In this document: one piece after another, positions 26,484 to 35,910 of the stretch | Layout: every line of letters starts with the position of its first letter | Position numbering within the stretch: position 1 is the first letter of the stretch | DNA from: MPNP01 sp965116235 | Lineage (GTDB): Bacteria > Pseudomonadota > Alphaproteobacteria > Rhodobacterales > Rhodobacteraceae | Assembly: GCA_965116235.1 (NCBI GenBank) | Contig: OZ220496.1 | Location: 2,914,001-2,978,000, forward strand | Length of the DNA stretch: 64,000 bases | Direction of reading: 5' to 3' | Notes under the pieces: generated by a model | Seen by the model: only the letters and a program-made list of their open reading frames with translations | The model's database searches: none | What the model was told of the DNA's origin: nothing | Made by a program: the position numbers and the translations under genes

Positions 26484-27983
26484 TTAAAGGATTTGTATGA
26501 CTGCCTCGCACCCAAGGATTTTGGCCAGCGACTTGAACCGGGTCCGTGCCACCTCACCCACAATGGGTGTATAGGACTCTGGCAATTGAAGCACAAGATA
26601 GTTTTTTTTCGGCTTGAATTTAAGACGGGCCAGACTGTCCGGTGACACGACAATCAGCATGGCGCCAAATCGAATTGCCTTGCCGACTGCCTCCGCCAAC
26701 CTGATATCGTCTTCGTTCAGCAATGCAAGAAACTTGCGGAACGGCTCGGCGTCATTGAAGTTTTTGTAGCGATTGTAGAGTGACAGGGCGATAAAGACCC
26801 GTCCGGCATGATCAAGCCCGCCCAGATTGCCCCGGGTGGCACTTTCAAAACAAATTTGTGCCCGATAGTCCGGATGAGCTCGCCAGTTCACATCATGCAA
26901 CAGGCACACGGCACGAATCAGGCGTTTCTGCTTGTCTGGCACCTTCCGGAACAAGGGAGCAATAAAGTTGTAGAGATAATTGCCATATCCCGGAAGCCGG
27001 GCTGAATTGTGCTCGGAATGGAGACAGGCTTCAATCAGGGGGTCGCTTTGCCTGAGTTTCCTGGGCATTCTTTCATAAAGCAGACCCTCGCGCAATCCGT
27101 TGGTTGAAATGGCAATTTCTCGCGGCTTGAACACTCGCATCAGTGATCTGAGCACCAGCCCTGAAACTTCAACGTGTCTGAGACGATCCAAAGACACCTG
27201 ACTCATGGCATTGACATCCTTGATGTTTTGGGTGCCGAACCAGTCAAGTGTGTCTCTGATTTCCTGTGGAGGCATGTTGTATTCGTTCAATACCCTGAGA
27301 GGATAGTTGGTGCGTTGAATGTTCAACCGTGCCAGTGCCCTCCAGGATCCTCCCACCAGGTACAAGGTCTGATTTTGCTTCCTGAACTTGTCGTATAGTC
27401 CGGAGACAGTCGTATGAACAAACTGATCAAGCTGGTCCGTGTTCAGGTTCATCTTTTCCAAAACCAGAGGACCAAGTTGTGAACTCAAGCACTTGCTGAC
27501 TTTCTGATCCTCAACCTCTGCCAGTTCCATGGATGCCCCACCCATGTCAGAGACCAGTCCCTTGGCATCAGGCCATCCCAGCAGTACTCCCTTGGCCGCA
27601 AGCCGGGCTTCTTCCTCGCCGCTGGCAATGTGAATTCTTAGTCCTGTGCTTGCCTGAACTCTTTGGCAAAAATGCCGACCGTCTTCAGCCTCGCGGATTG
27701 CTGCCGTGCCGATGCCCACCAGATCGGATACATTCATCATTTCAGCAATGGCAACGAATCGACTTATCGCTGCAAACGCTCTCTCCCGGCCTTGGAGGTC
27801 CAGACAGCCCGTGCTCGCCAAAGACGCGCCCAGGCCACACATGACTTTTTCATTGTAGAAATAGGCCGGTGAGCGAGCGGCACCATCAAAAACGACCATG
27901 CGGACCGAGTTGGAGCCCACATCAATGACGGCCGCCCGCTTGACTCGTTCGACAATCGGATCCTTGAATACAGGCTGACTCAT
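26484..27983 (-). CDS. ppx: Exopolyphosphatase (Ppx/GppA family)
   Basis: It releases phosphate from polyphosphate chains or pppGpp. The ASKHA-fold phosphate motif AVIDVGSNSVRMVVF opens the protein, with GTAAIREA and SDMGGASMEL further on. A C-terminal HD-like helical domain (LLHDVNWRAHPDYR) is as in long Ppx proteins. About 499 residues. It follows the polyphosphate kinase gene by 38 bp, putting synthesis and breakdown of polyphosphate in one operon. Confidence 0.92.
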   Translation of the reverse strand: MSQPVFKDPIVERVKRAAVIDVGSNSVRMVVFDGAARSPAYFYNEKVMCGLGASLASTGCLDLQGRERAFAAISRFVAIAEMMNVSDLVGIGTAAIREAEDGRHFCQRVQASTGLRIHIASGEEEARLAAKGVLLGWPDAKGLVSDMGGASMELAEVEDQKVSKCLSSQLGPLVLEKMNLNTDQLDQFVHTTVSGLYDKFRKQNQTLYLVGGSWRALARLNIQRTNYPLRVLNEYNMPPQEIRDTLDWFGTQNIKDVNAMSQVSLDRLRHVEVSGLVLRSLMRVFKPREIAISTNGLREGLLYERMPRKLRQSDPLIEACLHSEHNSARLPGYGNYLYNFIAPLFRKVPDKQKRLIRAVCLLHDVNWRAHPDYRAQICFESATRGNLGGLDHAGRVFIALSLYNRYKNFNDAEPFRKFLALLNEDDIRLAEAVGKAIRFGAMLIVVSPDSLARLKFKPKKNYLVLQLPESYTPIVGEVARTRFKSLAKILGCEAVIQIL

Positions 27984-28021
27984 ACCCTTATGATCCACAA
28001 GGTTCAGACTGCAGGTCCAAG

Positions 28022-30934
28022 CTATTCGTTTAAGGAACTGATCAGCCTTATTCCCTTCTTGGCTCCGGCAGACCCTCGGCCCGAAAGGGACGGATTCTCG
28101 ATGAAAAACCGATGGCAATTGAACGTGTCCTGATCGGCATTGTAGCTGTTCCTCAGATAACTCCCGTCGGCCTGCAACACCCAGCTTTGTTCCTGATCGG
28201 CCAAGTTGGCGGCCATGACCTGACTCATGATTTGGTCCCGGACCGTCCGGTTATTGATTTCGACCAAGGTTTCAACCCGTCGATCGAGGTTCCGTTCCAT
28301 CCAGTCAGCTGACGATATGAACACTCTTGCCTTCGTCGAAGGGATACGACTGCCATTCCCGAAGCACAAAATTCTGGAATGTTCCAGAAAGCGCCCCACA
28401 ATCGACTTGACCCGAATATTGTCCGAAAACCCTTTGACGCCAGGTCGAAGACCGCAAATTCCGCGAACGACCAGGGAAATCTTGACCCCGGCCTGACTGG
28501 CTTCGTAGAGGGCATCAATGACCTCGGGGTCAATCAACGCATTCATTTTGGCCCAGATCTCGGCCGGCTGATCATTCTTGGCGTTTTGCGCTTCCGTTTT
28601 GATACAAGACAGAAGGGTCTTGCGGAGGTTGAACGGTGAAATGGACAGGCATTCCAGTTCATCCGGAACCGCATATCCCGAAACGAAATTGATGAGCTTG
28701 GTTCCGTCCCGTCCAATGGCCGCATCGCTGGTAAAGAGACTCAGGTCCGTGTAAATTCGAGCCGTTATCGGATGATAGTTGCCCGTGCCGAAGTGGGTAT
28801 ATGTAACGAGAGAATTTCCTTCTCGCCGGACGACCGAAGACACCTTGGCATGAGTTTTCAGATTGATGAACCCGTATACGACGTGGGCCCCGGCCCTTTC
28901 CAGAGCACGTGACTGACGAATATTGGTGGCCTCGTCAAATCGTGCCTTGAGTTCGACCAGGGCCGTTACCGACTTGCCATTCTCGGCGGCCTCACACAGC
29001 GCATCCACGATCGGGCTCTCGTAAGAGGTCCGATACAGCGTCTGCTTGATGGCCACAACATGAGGATCAATCGCGGCCTGCCGGAGAAAGCGTATGACCA
29101 TGTCAAACGTTTCGTACGGATGATGCAGAAGCATGTCCTTGCTTCGAACCGCGGCAAAGATGTCATCGTTATGTTCCTTGACCCTTTCAGGAACCCGTGG
29201 GGTAAATTTTGGCCACAGCAGATCCTGGCGATGGCCCAGAACGAGCTCGCTCAGGTCCGCCAGCCCAATCATGCCGGGGATGCGTGACACACGGTCCGGT
29301 GCAAAATTCAGCTCCTCCAGGATTCTCTCGTTGAGCTCGCCAAAGGAGTCCGCGTTCATTGAGACATGAATCACCTTTCCCCGCCGCCGCCTCTTCAGAG
29401 CAGTTTCAAACTCCCGGACAAGGTCTTCCGCCTCTTCCTCAAATTCCAGGTCACTGTCCCGCAGAACCCGAAACATGCAATGCTCGACCTCCGAATATCC
29501 AGGAAATATGAACCTGACCTTTTCGAGCAGCAGTTCCTCTAGCGGAATGAACCGATGCTTGCCCTTCGGGCCGGGTGGCAAGGGCACAAATCGATCGATT
29601 TGTACAGGAATTGGCAGCAAGGCCCGCAAGCTCCGCTTGTCCTCGTCGCGCACCAGTCGGATCGCTATCGAGAAGCCGGTGTTGGGAATGAACGGAAACG
29701 GGTGGGCGGGGTCTACGGCCAGCGGAGTGAGAACCGGAAAGACACTCTCGATGAACCTCTGGTCAAGATACTCCTTGTCCTGCTTGCTCAAGTCGCTCCG
29801 GTCCAAAATGAGTATGCCGGCCGACTCCATCTCTTTGCGCAGACTGTTCCAAACCTGGATCTGATCGGCCAGAAGTTTTTGCGATTCCTGTTCGATCTCT
29901 ACCAATTGCTCTGAAGGTAGCCGTCCATCTGCCCCCGGGGGAAAGTCACCGGTTGCTGCCAGTTCCAGAAGGCCGGCAACTCTGACGGTATAAAATTCAT
30001 CAAAATTGGTGGCCGAGATGGATACAAACCTCAGGCGCTCCAACAGGGGCACTGTCGGATTCTTGGCCTCTTCCAGGACCCGCCAGTTAAAGTTGAGCCA
30101 CGAAAGTTCGCGATTGAAAAAGCGTCGGGGGCTCTTCTGAATCCTTGCCGGCAATTCGACCGGATGAGGAAAGTCAGAGTTAAGAAAATCCGAAAAATCA
30201 CTCACTGTACTTGTCTTCTCCTTCCGTTCCGGCGGCGTCTGTTTTTGCATGTTCAATGACTTGATGACTTCTGCAATAATTTTTTTGGAAAGGGGTTTTT
30301 GCCGCACCAGCGTGCTGCGGTCAACCTCAGCAACGATCATTTGCGCGGCTGCAAATGAACGCTCGGCATTTTGAATCAGATATTTGATCATCGGTGACGT
30401 GATTCTGATCTGCCTATCCGAAAAATGCTTGAAGTAAATTTGTTCCAGCAATGCCGAATCGGGCTGGGGAATTTCGGTCGTCAGTCCACCCAAGAGCCTG
30501 CTTTTCAGATCGGGCAGCATATATGGCAGCAGCTTGGGGTCTTGCGCAGTGGTCATCAGTAAATGCGAATGACCGCCGGCAACCGCATTGCAGATTTGAA
30601 CAAGTATCTTCTCCCTGGATACGTCACCAACACACGGCTCGATGTTGTCCAGAGCGATTGAGTGGCCAGCCTCTATGTCCTCCAGTATTTCCGAAGATAA
30701 TGTTGCGGCCTCCTGCACGACCCCATTATTGGCCTCGGCCCAAATATGGGCCAGATGAGTCTTGCCCGAACCTTTTGGGCCGACCAGAATCATCCTGTCC
30801 TGCGGCCAGTTGGCGGGCGAGTGCAGCACCTTCCAAAGGGCGTCATTCGACACGGAAACAACATAATCCGAACGGCTGAAAGAAGGCTTGAAGCCGAACT
30901 CTAAAATGTTTGAATCAGTTGCGCTTGACGGCAC
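28022..30934 (-). CDS. ppk: Fusion of HdaA-type DnaA regulator and polyphosphate kinase
   Basis: One uninterrupted frame encodes two proteins that are usually separate neighbours. Residues 1-230 (from a GTG at 30934) resemble HdaA, the regulatory inactivator of DnaA: P-loop GPKGSGKT (52-59), IALDNIEP as Walker B and PDLKSRLLGG as the arginine box. Residues 265-970 are polyphosphate kinase 1: FFNRELSWLNFN, the phospho-His in HFGTGNYHP, LVVRGICGLRPG and FLEHSRI. A linker rich in Lys, Glu and Ser joins them. The only plausible internal start for Ppk alone (ATG at 30250) has no ribosome-binding site. HdaA's usual N-terminal clamp-binding Q-L-x-L-P motif is not evident. The start overlaps the end of perM by about 20 bp. 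Confidence 0.85.
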   Translation of the reverse strand: MPSSATDSNILEFGFKPSFSRSDYVVSVSNDALWKVLHSPANWPQDRMILVGPKGSGKTHLAHIWAEANNGVVQEAATLSSEILEDIEAGHSIALDNIEPCVGDVSREKILVQICNAVAGGHSHLLMTTAQDPKLLPYMLPDLKSRLLGGLTTEIPQPDSALLEQIYFKHFSDRQIRITSPMIKYLIQNAERSFAAAQMIVAEVDRSTLVRQKPLSKKIIAEVIKSLNMQKQTPPERKEKTSTVSDFSDFLNSDFPHPVELPARIQKSPRRFFNRELSWLNFNWRVLEEAKNPTVPLLERLRFVSISATNFDEFYTVRVAGLLELAATGDFPPGADGRLPSEQLVEIEQESQKLLADQIQVWNSLRKEMESAGILILDRSDLSKQDKEYLDQRFIESVFPVLTPLAVDPAHPFPFIPNTGFSIAIRLVRDEDKRSLRALLPIPVQIDRFVPLPPGPKGKHRFIPLEELLLEKVRFIFPGYSEVEHCMFRVLRDSDLEFEEEAEDLVREFETALKRRRRGKVIHVSMNADSFGELNERILEELNFAPDRVSRIPGMIGLADLSELVLGHRQDLLWPKFTPRVPERVKEHNDDIFAAVRSKDMLLHHPYETFDMVIRFLRQAAIDPHVVAIKQTLYRTSYESPIVDALCEAAENGKSVTALVELKARFDEATNIRQSRALERAGAHVVYGFINLKTHAKVSSVVRREGNSLVTYTHFGTGNYHPITARIYTDLSLFTSDAAIGRDGTKLINFVSGYAVPDELECLSISPFNLRKTLLSCIKTEAQNAKNDQPAEIWAKMNALIDPEVIDALYEASQAGVKISLVVRGICGLRPGVKGFSDNIRVKSIVGRFLEHSRILCFGNGSRIPSTKARVFISSADWMERNLDRRVETLVEINNRTVRDQIMSQVMAANLADQEQSWVLQADGSYLRNSYNADQDTFNCHRFFIENPSLSGRGSAGAKKGIRLISSLNE

Positions 30935-31976
30935 CGAGATACAATGACCCCTCTTTGTACTTCTTGATTCCGAATCGCGTGAACACGCCGCATATCGCGG
31001 CAATAGGGACTGCCAGGAGCAACCCGATGAACCCGAACAAAAGGCCGAATGCGGATAATGAGAACAGTATCCAAACGGGATGCAGCCCAATCGAATTGCC
31101 GACAATTTTAGGCGTGAGAAAGTTGCTCTCCAAAACCTGTCCACCTAAAAAGATCACCGCAACCAGCAGGATGTAAATCGGGTCGCTCCAAAACTGGAAG
31201 ATAGCGAGGCCAATTGAAAAGATTCCGCCAAAGACAGCTCCAAACAAGGGTATGAATGACAGAAGCCCGGCCAGAAAGCCAACTGCAATTCCTCCCTCGA
31301 GACCAACAAAATAGAGAGCAACGGCATAAAAGCTTCCAAGAAGGAAACAGATCAGCAACTGTCCTCTGACAAAACTGGCCAGAACCTGATTCACTTCGCT
31401 GAGCAGCTGATTGATGAGAGATTCATGGTCTCGTGGCAACAAATCACAGAATTTTTCGGTCATTTTGTCCCAGTCCGCCAACATGTAGATCATGACAACC
31501 GGAACGACGATCAAAAAGGACAGCGTCTGGAAGGCAAAGTTAATTGAACCGAAGATCCCGTTGAGGATAGTGTTCGAATAGCCTTGGAGAAAACTCAAGG
31601 CTTGGGCGACGATATCATCCAGGGTTGAACTGCCAGCGAAGAATTCGGGGTAGGTCTTGACCAGGAAATCCTTCAAGAACTCGATATTGGCCGGAATGAC
31701 CTCCAGCAACGACACAACCTGCCTGCCTAGCAGCGGCATGATCAGTATTCCAACCAAAACAATGACAAGCAATGCCAGAACCGAAGCGATCCCTGTTGCC
31801 ACCTTCCGGCCAACGCCCCAGCCTTCGAATCTGTCGACAACAGGGTCAAGCAGATAGGCCAATGACAAGCCAATGACAAATGGAAGCAGGATATCGCCCA
31901 GAAAAGCCAGCACCCCAAATGCGATGGCAATGGCAATGCCCCACCAGATCAGCTGAACTCTAATCGACAATGCCAT
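30915..31976 (-). CDS. PerM / AI-2E transporter family permease
   Basis: The 353-residue protein has about eight membrane segments in the PerM pattern, with a central soluble stretch (about 130-200). The conserved FIPLFGAVFGGI, GQVLESNFLTPKIVG and HPVWILFSLSAFGLLFG motifs are present. Members have been linked to export of small molecules or to Na+/H+ antiport. It begins the perM-hdaA-ppk-ppx operon. Confidence 0.88.
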   Translation of the reverse strand: MALSIRVQLIWWGIAIAIAFGVLAFLGDILLPFVIGLSLAYLLDPVVDRFEGWGVGRKVATGIASVLALLVIVLVGILIMPLLGRQVVSLLEVIPANIEFLKDFLVKTYPEFFAGSSTLDDIVAQALSFLQGYSNTILNGIFGSINFAFQTLSFLIVVPVVMIYMLADWDKMTEKFCDLLPRDHESLINQLLSEVNQVLASFVRGQLLICFLLGSFYAVALYFVGLEGGIAVGFLAGLLSFIPLFGAVFGGIFSIGLAIFQFWSDPIYILLVAVIFLGGQVLESNFLTPKIVGNSIGLHPVWILFSLSAFGLLFGFIGLLLAVPIAAICGVFTRFGIKKYKEGSLYLGAVKRN

Positions 31977-32093
31977 CTCTACCAGCCCAAGACGTTTTCA
32001 GGAATTGATGCGAAACATGGTCACGATTGCAACCATTGACGTTAGTGATTGCCAAAATGAAGTCTGCCTGTATTTTCCATGCTATTGTCGAAC

Positions 32094-32861
32094 CTAATAA
32101 AACTGCTCGTTGATCAGCCTCTCCTCAAGTCCATGGCCGTGATCAAAGAGAAGTCGGTATTCGATGCTGCGCTCGATTTTCACCTCGACCGAGACGATAT
32201 TCCGTGCCGACCGACCGTCAGCTTCGGCCATGCAAAGCCTTTTTTCATTCTCCAGAACCTCAAACCTCACCTTGGCCGAATTCGGCAAGAGCGCACCGCG
32301 CCAGCGTCGGGGCCGAAAAGCGGCCATAGCCGTCAGAGCGAGCACATCGGAACCAATGGGCAGGATCGGCCCATGAGCCGAGTAGTTGTAAGCCGTGGAA
32401 CCGGCAGGCGTGGCGACCAACGCCCCATCGCAGACCAGTTCCTCCATGCGAAGCTTCCCATCAACCAGTATGCGCAATTTGACGGCCTGTGGACCCGCTC
32501 GAAAAACTGCAACCTCATTGATGGCAAATTCGGTGTGAATCTGTCCGGCCGCATCCTTGGCTTCCATCTTCAGAGGATTGATGATCTGTTCCATTGACCT
32601 TGCCAATCGGTCGGGCAGGTCGGCCTGACTGAATTCATTCATCAGAAAACCGATGGCTCCGCAATTCATGCCGTAAACCGGCAAATTCCACTTTCTTGAA
32701 TCAAGCAAGGTTTGGAGCATGAAGCCATCTCCTCCCAAGGCCACAATGATTTCCGCCTCGGCCAAGGGATGATTGTCGTACTGAAACCTCAGTTCGGCCA
32801 AAGACTTGCGGGCACGCGGGTCTGAACTGGCCAGAAAGCATATCTTGCTGAAGTCAGTCAT
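32094..32861 (-). CDS. nadK: NAD kinase
   Basis: It makes NADP from NAD and ATP or polyphosphate. The GGDGFML motif, the following NxGxxGFL-like segment (MNCGAIGFLMNEF) and CDGALVATPAGSTAYNYSAHGPI are all present in a 255-residue protein of alphaproteobacterial length. It stands apart from the perM operon, with about 117 bp between them. Confidence 0.94.
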   Translation of the reverse strand: MTDFSKICFLASSDPRARKSLAELRFQYDNHPLAEAEIIVALGGDGFMLQTLLDSRKWNLPVYGMNCGAIGFLMNEFSQADLPDRLARSMEQIINPLKMEAKDAAGQIHTEFAINEVAVFRAGPQAVKLRILVDGKLRMEELVCDGALVATPAGSTAYNYSAHGPILPIGSDVLALTAMAAFRPRRWRGALLPNSAKVRFEVLENEKRLCMAEADGRSARNIVSVEVKIERSIEYRLLFDHGHGLEERLINEQFY

Positions 32862-32952
32862 GGGCTAAAACGGAAACGAACACACTCAAACAACGGGAAA
32901 GATATGCCATGATACCGAAAATGACACCGAACTCCCAGCGAACATATAGTGC

Positions 32953-32976
32953 GGCAGTGTCTCAGTTTGAAATTGA
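32953..32976 (+). repeat. Solo half of the MITE family found at 34066 and 55228
   Basis: It begins ggcagtgtctcagtttgaa, the terminal sequence of the MITEs, but no inverted partner follows within 150 bp. Confidence 0.6.
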
Positions 32977-33023
32977 AGAATTTTGATTTGCGGTTAACTT
33001 CCCTTTTTTTCTACATAGCTGGG

Positions 33024-33558
33024 TCATTCGAAGGATTCCGGAGTGTAAAACATCTCACCGTTCGTCATGTTCATGATATGGGAGACTTGTCCCCTGTCCC
33101 AGTAATAGCGATACCGGCCGCTCATGACAGAAATGAAAAGGGGATCGGGCGTGAAGAGAGCCACGGCCTCCCCTTCGGGACAGCGAACGCTGTTATACAG
33201 GATGCCGTTTGAGGAATGATCATTGCGAAGCATTGCATTTAGGGCCTGCGACCGGGAATAGTCGTTCGGATCATGGACATCGCCAAACCGCGTCATGTCG
33301 TGAACATCATGAAGATCGACATCAAGATTCTCGGTGATCCGCTCGACAAGGTCCGCGCTCCGTCGTCAAGCAGGTCCTCAAGAATCATGTCGGGCAGGGT
33401 CAGGCTGTCTTTTAGCCCCGACGAGAGGCCAGTCTTGAAGACAGAAGAGCGGATATGTCCCCAGTCGGACGAAGCGGCAATGTCGTCCGGGGACGAAAGC
33501 TGGATCGTGCCATGCGATGCGTCCGGGCCAGGTGACCTGGGTGACCGGAGGAATTGAT
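33024..33558 (-). pseudogene. RES-domain toxin, frameshifted and internally deleted
   Basis: RES toxins degrade NAD in RES-Xre toxin-antitoxin systems. The C-terminal half is clear in one frame (SADLVERITEN..., then SSNGILYNSVRCPEGEAVALF, the RES core). An N-terminal stretch typical of RES proteins (IPPVTQVTWPG) appears in another frame near 33550. The central YxxxxxETAxxE region is missing and stops separate the two parts. The toxin therefore looks dead, while its antitoxin upstream is intact. Confidence 0.65.
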
Positions 33559-33563
33559 AAGGG

Positions 33564-33986
33564 CTAGCCGGCGATGACGCTGTCAAGATAGTGCCGCACG
33601 CGCACAATTCCGTCCAGCCCGTCGCGCAACATGACATGCAGGACAGAAAGTCCGTCAAAAGCCATGTTCTTCCGCGTGATCCAAAGGTTTGCATTCCGCT
33701 TGTCCAGAAAGAGCGATCGCAGGTTCAGGTAAATGGCCATGAGATGAGCCACACGCAGCTTTCGATCATGCGAAAGTGGACCAATGCATCCGCCCTTCCA
33801 GTCGTTCCATTCACCAGCGGGCAGGCCTCCCAGCAAGCGGAGCGCCTGCGATTCACCCAGATCCCATAGCGAAAAGAGGGTGACAACGGCCCAGGTTATG
33901 GCCTCCTCTTCCTCTCGGGTCAATTTTGGGTCCGCAGACGGTTTCTGTATCTTTTCGACGGGCGGAACCGGCTGAAGCGCCAGCAT
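33564..33986 (-). CDS. Xre/MbcA/ParS-type antitoxin of a RES toxin
   Basis: The 140-residue protein has the C-terminal DUF2384 (MbcA/ParS) pattern: RKLRVAHLMAIYLNLRSLFLD followed by RNANLWITRKNMAFDGLSVLHVMLRDGLDGIVRVRHYLDSVIAG, where the terminal part normally plugs the RES active site. A strong ribosome-binding site (AAGGAG, seven bases before ATG) supports the start. It lies upstream of the decayed toxin, as in RES-Xre modules. It may survive as an orphan antitoxin. Confidence 0.78.
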   Translation of the reverse strand: MLALQPVPPVEKIQKPSADPKLTREEEEAITWAVVTLFSLWDLGESQALRLLGGLPAGEWNDWKGGCIGPLSHDRKLRVAHLMAIYLNLRSLFLDKRNANLWITRKNMAFDGLSVLHVMLRDGLDGIVRVRHYLDSVIAG

Positions 33987-34065
33987 GAATCATCTCCTTA
34001 TTGCATGTATCCTGACCATGACAGTAAGCCATGTTGTCTTCAATTGTCAATAAGCCCGTTCCTTA

Positions 34066-34155
34066 GGCAGCGTCTCAGCTTGAATATATTTTGCTCGTCA
34101 AGTCCCCATATGATCGGGATTCCCGACCGGACGAATTTCAAGCTGGGACGCTGCC
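34066..34155. mobile_element. 90-bp MITE with TA target duplication
   Basis: Terminal inverted repeats of 19 bp (ggcagcgtctcagcttgaa at 34066-34084, inverted at 34137-34155) flank a 52-bp core that contains its own palindrome (tcgggattcccga). TA flanks both sides, as expected for elements moved by IS630/Tc1-type transposases. It is homologous over its whole length to 55228-55316. Confidence 0.82.
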
Positions 34156-34369
34156 TATAGTGCCCTGCATGATCCAACCAATCCGCATCCGGTTCTTTCG
34201 TTCCAATCTTTTAAAATCACGTTATGGTTTAAGTTCCTGAACCTCACATGCTAATCGCACATGGCATTGCAGATTTGCGATTGGTCATGTTGTCAGAAGT
34301 GTTTACCCGAATACTTGGAACCAAGCCAGCGAACCCAGTTGCAATATATCAAATTTGGAGATCGGACTC

Positions 34370-35647
34370 ATGATGTCGCTTGAATCACAACTCAGTTTGC
34401 TCGACGCCAATGATCCGGATGTGGCCAAGGCTATTGGCGGCGAGATGCGGCGACAGCAGAATCAAATTGAACTGATCGCCTCGGAAAACATCGTCAGCCC
34501 TTCGGTTTTGGCTGCTCAGGGTTCGGTGCTGACCAACAAATACGCCGAGGGCTACGTAGGCAAAAGGTATTACGGGGGCTGCGAATATGTCGACATTGTC
34601 GAGCAGCTCGCCATCGACAGATCCTGCAAGCTCTTCGCATGCAAATATGCCAATGTTCAGCCTCATTCGGGAAGCCAGGCCAATCAGGCCGTATTCAATG
34701 CCCTGCTGCAGCCTGGGGACACCATATTGGGAATGAATCTGGCTTCGGGTGGACACCTCACCCATGGAGCCCGGCCGAACCAGTCGGGCAAGTGGTTCAA
34801 TGCAATCCAGTACGGAGTCCGGAAAGATGATCACCGAATCAACTATGAAGAGGTTCGCGAACTGGCTGTCAGGCACAGACCTAAGCTGATCATTGCGGGC
34901 GGTTCGGCCATTCCACGGATCATTGACTTCGCCCGGTTTCGATCGATCTGTGATGCGGTCGACGCCTACCTCTTGGTTGACATGGCTCACTTTGCCGGTT
35001 TGGTGGCCGCAGGGGTCCATCCGTCGCCCTTCCCACACGCCGATGCCGCTACCACCACGACCCACAAGACTCTGAGGGGTCCGCGCGGAGGAGCCATTTT
35101 CACCAACGATCTGGATCTTATTAAAAAAATCAATTCTGCCGTTTTTCCGGGCATCCAGGGTGGTCCACTGATGCACGCCATTGCCGCCAAAGCCATTGCC
35201 TTCAGCGAGGCGCTAAAACCGGAATTCACTCGCTATTCGCAACAAGTGGTGCAAAATGCCCAGGCACTGGCGGCCACCTTGCTTGAAGGCGGGCTGAACA
35301 TTGTCACTGGCGGTACGGACACACATGTCGTGCTGGTTGACCTCAGACCCAAGCAATTGACGGGGGACGTTGCTGAAATCTCGCTGGAGCGGGCCCATAT
35401 CACATGCAACAAGAACGGGATACCTTTCGACCCGGAGAAACCCACCATCACATCCGGCATCCGATTGGGGTCTCCAGCCTGTACATCCAGGGGCTTGGGC
35501 ACAGACGACTTCGTCCGTGTAGGCCAGCTGATCCTGCAAGTTCTCAACGGGCTGGCTCGACAGGGTCCAGGCGGCAATCAGGAGGTCGAAGAGAAGGTAA
35601 GGGCTGAAGTCGTCAAGCTGTGTCAAAGGTATCCGATTTACACCTGA
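34370..35647 (+). CDS. glyA: Serine hydroxymethyltransferase
   Basis: This PLP enzyme converts serine and tetrahydrofolate to glycine and methylene-tetrahydrofolate. The PLP lysine lies in TTTTHKTLRGPRGG, and other family signatures are IELIASENIVSPSVLAAQGS, NKYAEGYVGKRYYGGCEYVD and QPHSGSQANQAVF. The ATG at 34370 is chosen because GGAG lies nine bases upstream, giving 425 residues. A longer frame would need the TTG within that site. Confidence 0.96.
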   Translation: MMSLESQLSLLDANDPDVAKAIGGEMRRQQNQIELIASENIVSPSVLAAQGSVLTNKYAEGYVGKRYYGGCEYVDIVEQLAIDRSCKLFACKYANVQPHSGSQANQAVFNALLQPGDTILGMNLASGGHLTHGARPNQSGKWFNAIQYGVRKDDHRINYEEVRELAVRHRPKLIIAGGSAIPRIIDFARFRSICDAVDAYLLVDMAHFAGLVAAGVHPSPFPHADAATTTTHKTLRGPRGGAIFTNDLDLIKKINSAVFPGIQGGPLMHAIAAKAIAFSEALKPEFTRYSQQVVQNAQALAATLLEGGLNIVTGGTDTHVVLVDLRPKQLTGDVAEISLERAHITCNKNGIPFDPEKPTITSGIRLGSPACTSRGLGTDDFVRVGQLILQVLNGLARQGPGGNQEVEEKVRAEVVKLCQRYPIYT

Positions 35648-35735
35648 ACCCGGTCGAGTTATACTTGATTATCGGTATGAAATTACTCTCCGGAAACATT
35701 CTTGATAAACTTGAGCAAGATCAAAGACGAACGTT

Positions 35736-35909
35736 GTGCTCCGACTGATTGTTTTGCTTTTTGTTGCGGCCTCATTGCCGGGTTGCATCGGCATACCGCC
35801 TGAAATCAAGGAAGTTGGAGCTTTTTTTGATTCGCCGGAAGAAGAACTGGTCGAACCTGTGTTTTTGCCTGACGATGAGTTCGATGGCCCACCACCAAGA
35901 GAGTTGTAA
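35736..35909 (+). CDS. Small outer-membrane-type lipoprotein
   Basis: A 57-codon frame from a GTG encodes a textbook lipoprotein signal (VLRLIVLLFVAASLPGC, lipobox LPGC). The mature peptide of about 41 residues is acidic and Pro-rich (EEELVEPVFLP, DGPPPREL). Its stop lies two bases before the proposed TTG start of hom, suggesting coupling. It is not the LptM family by sequence. The ribosome-binding site is weak and the function is unknown. Confidence 0.5.
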   Translation: MLRLIVLLFVAASLPGCIGIPPEIKEVGAFFDSPEEELVEPVFLPDDEFDGPPPREL

Positions 35910-35910
35910 A

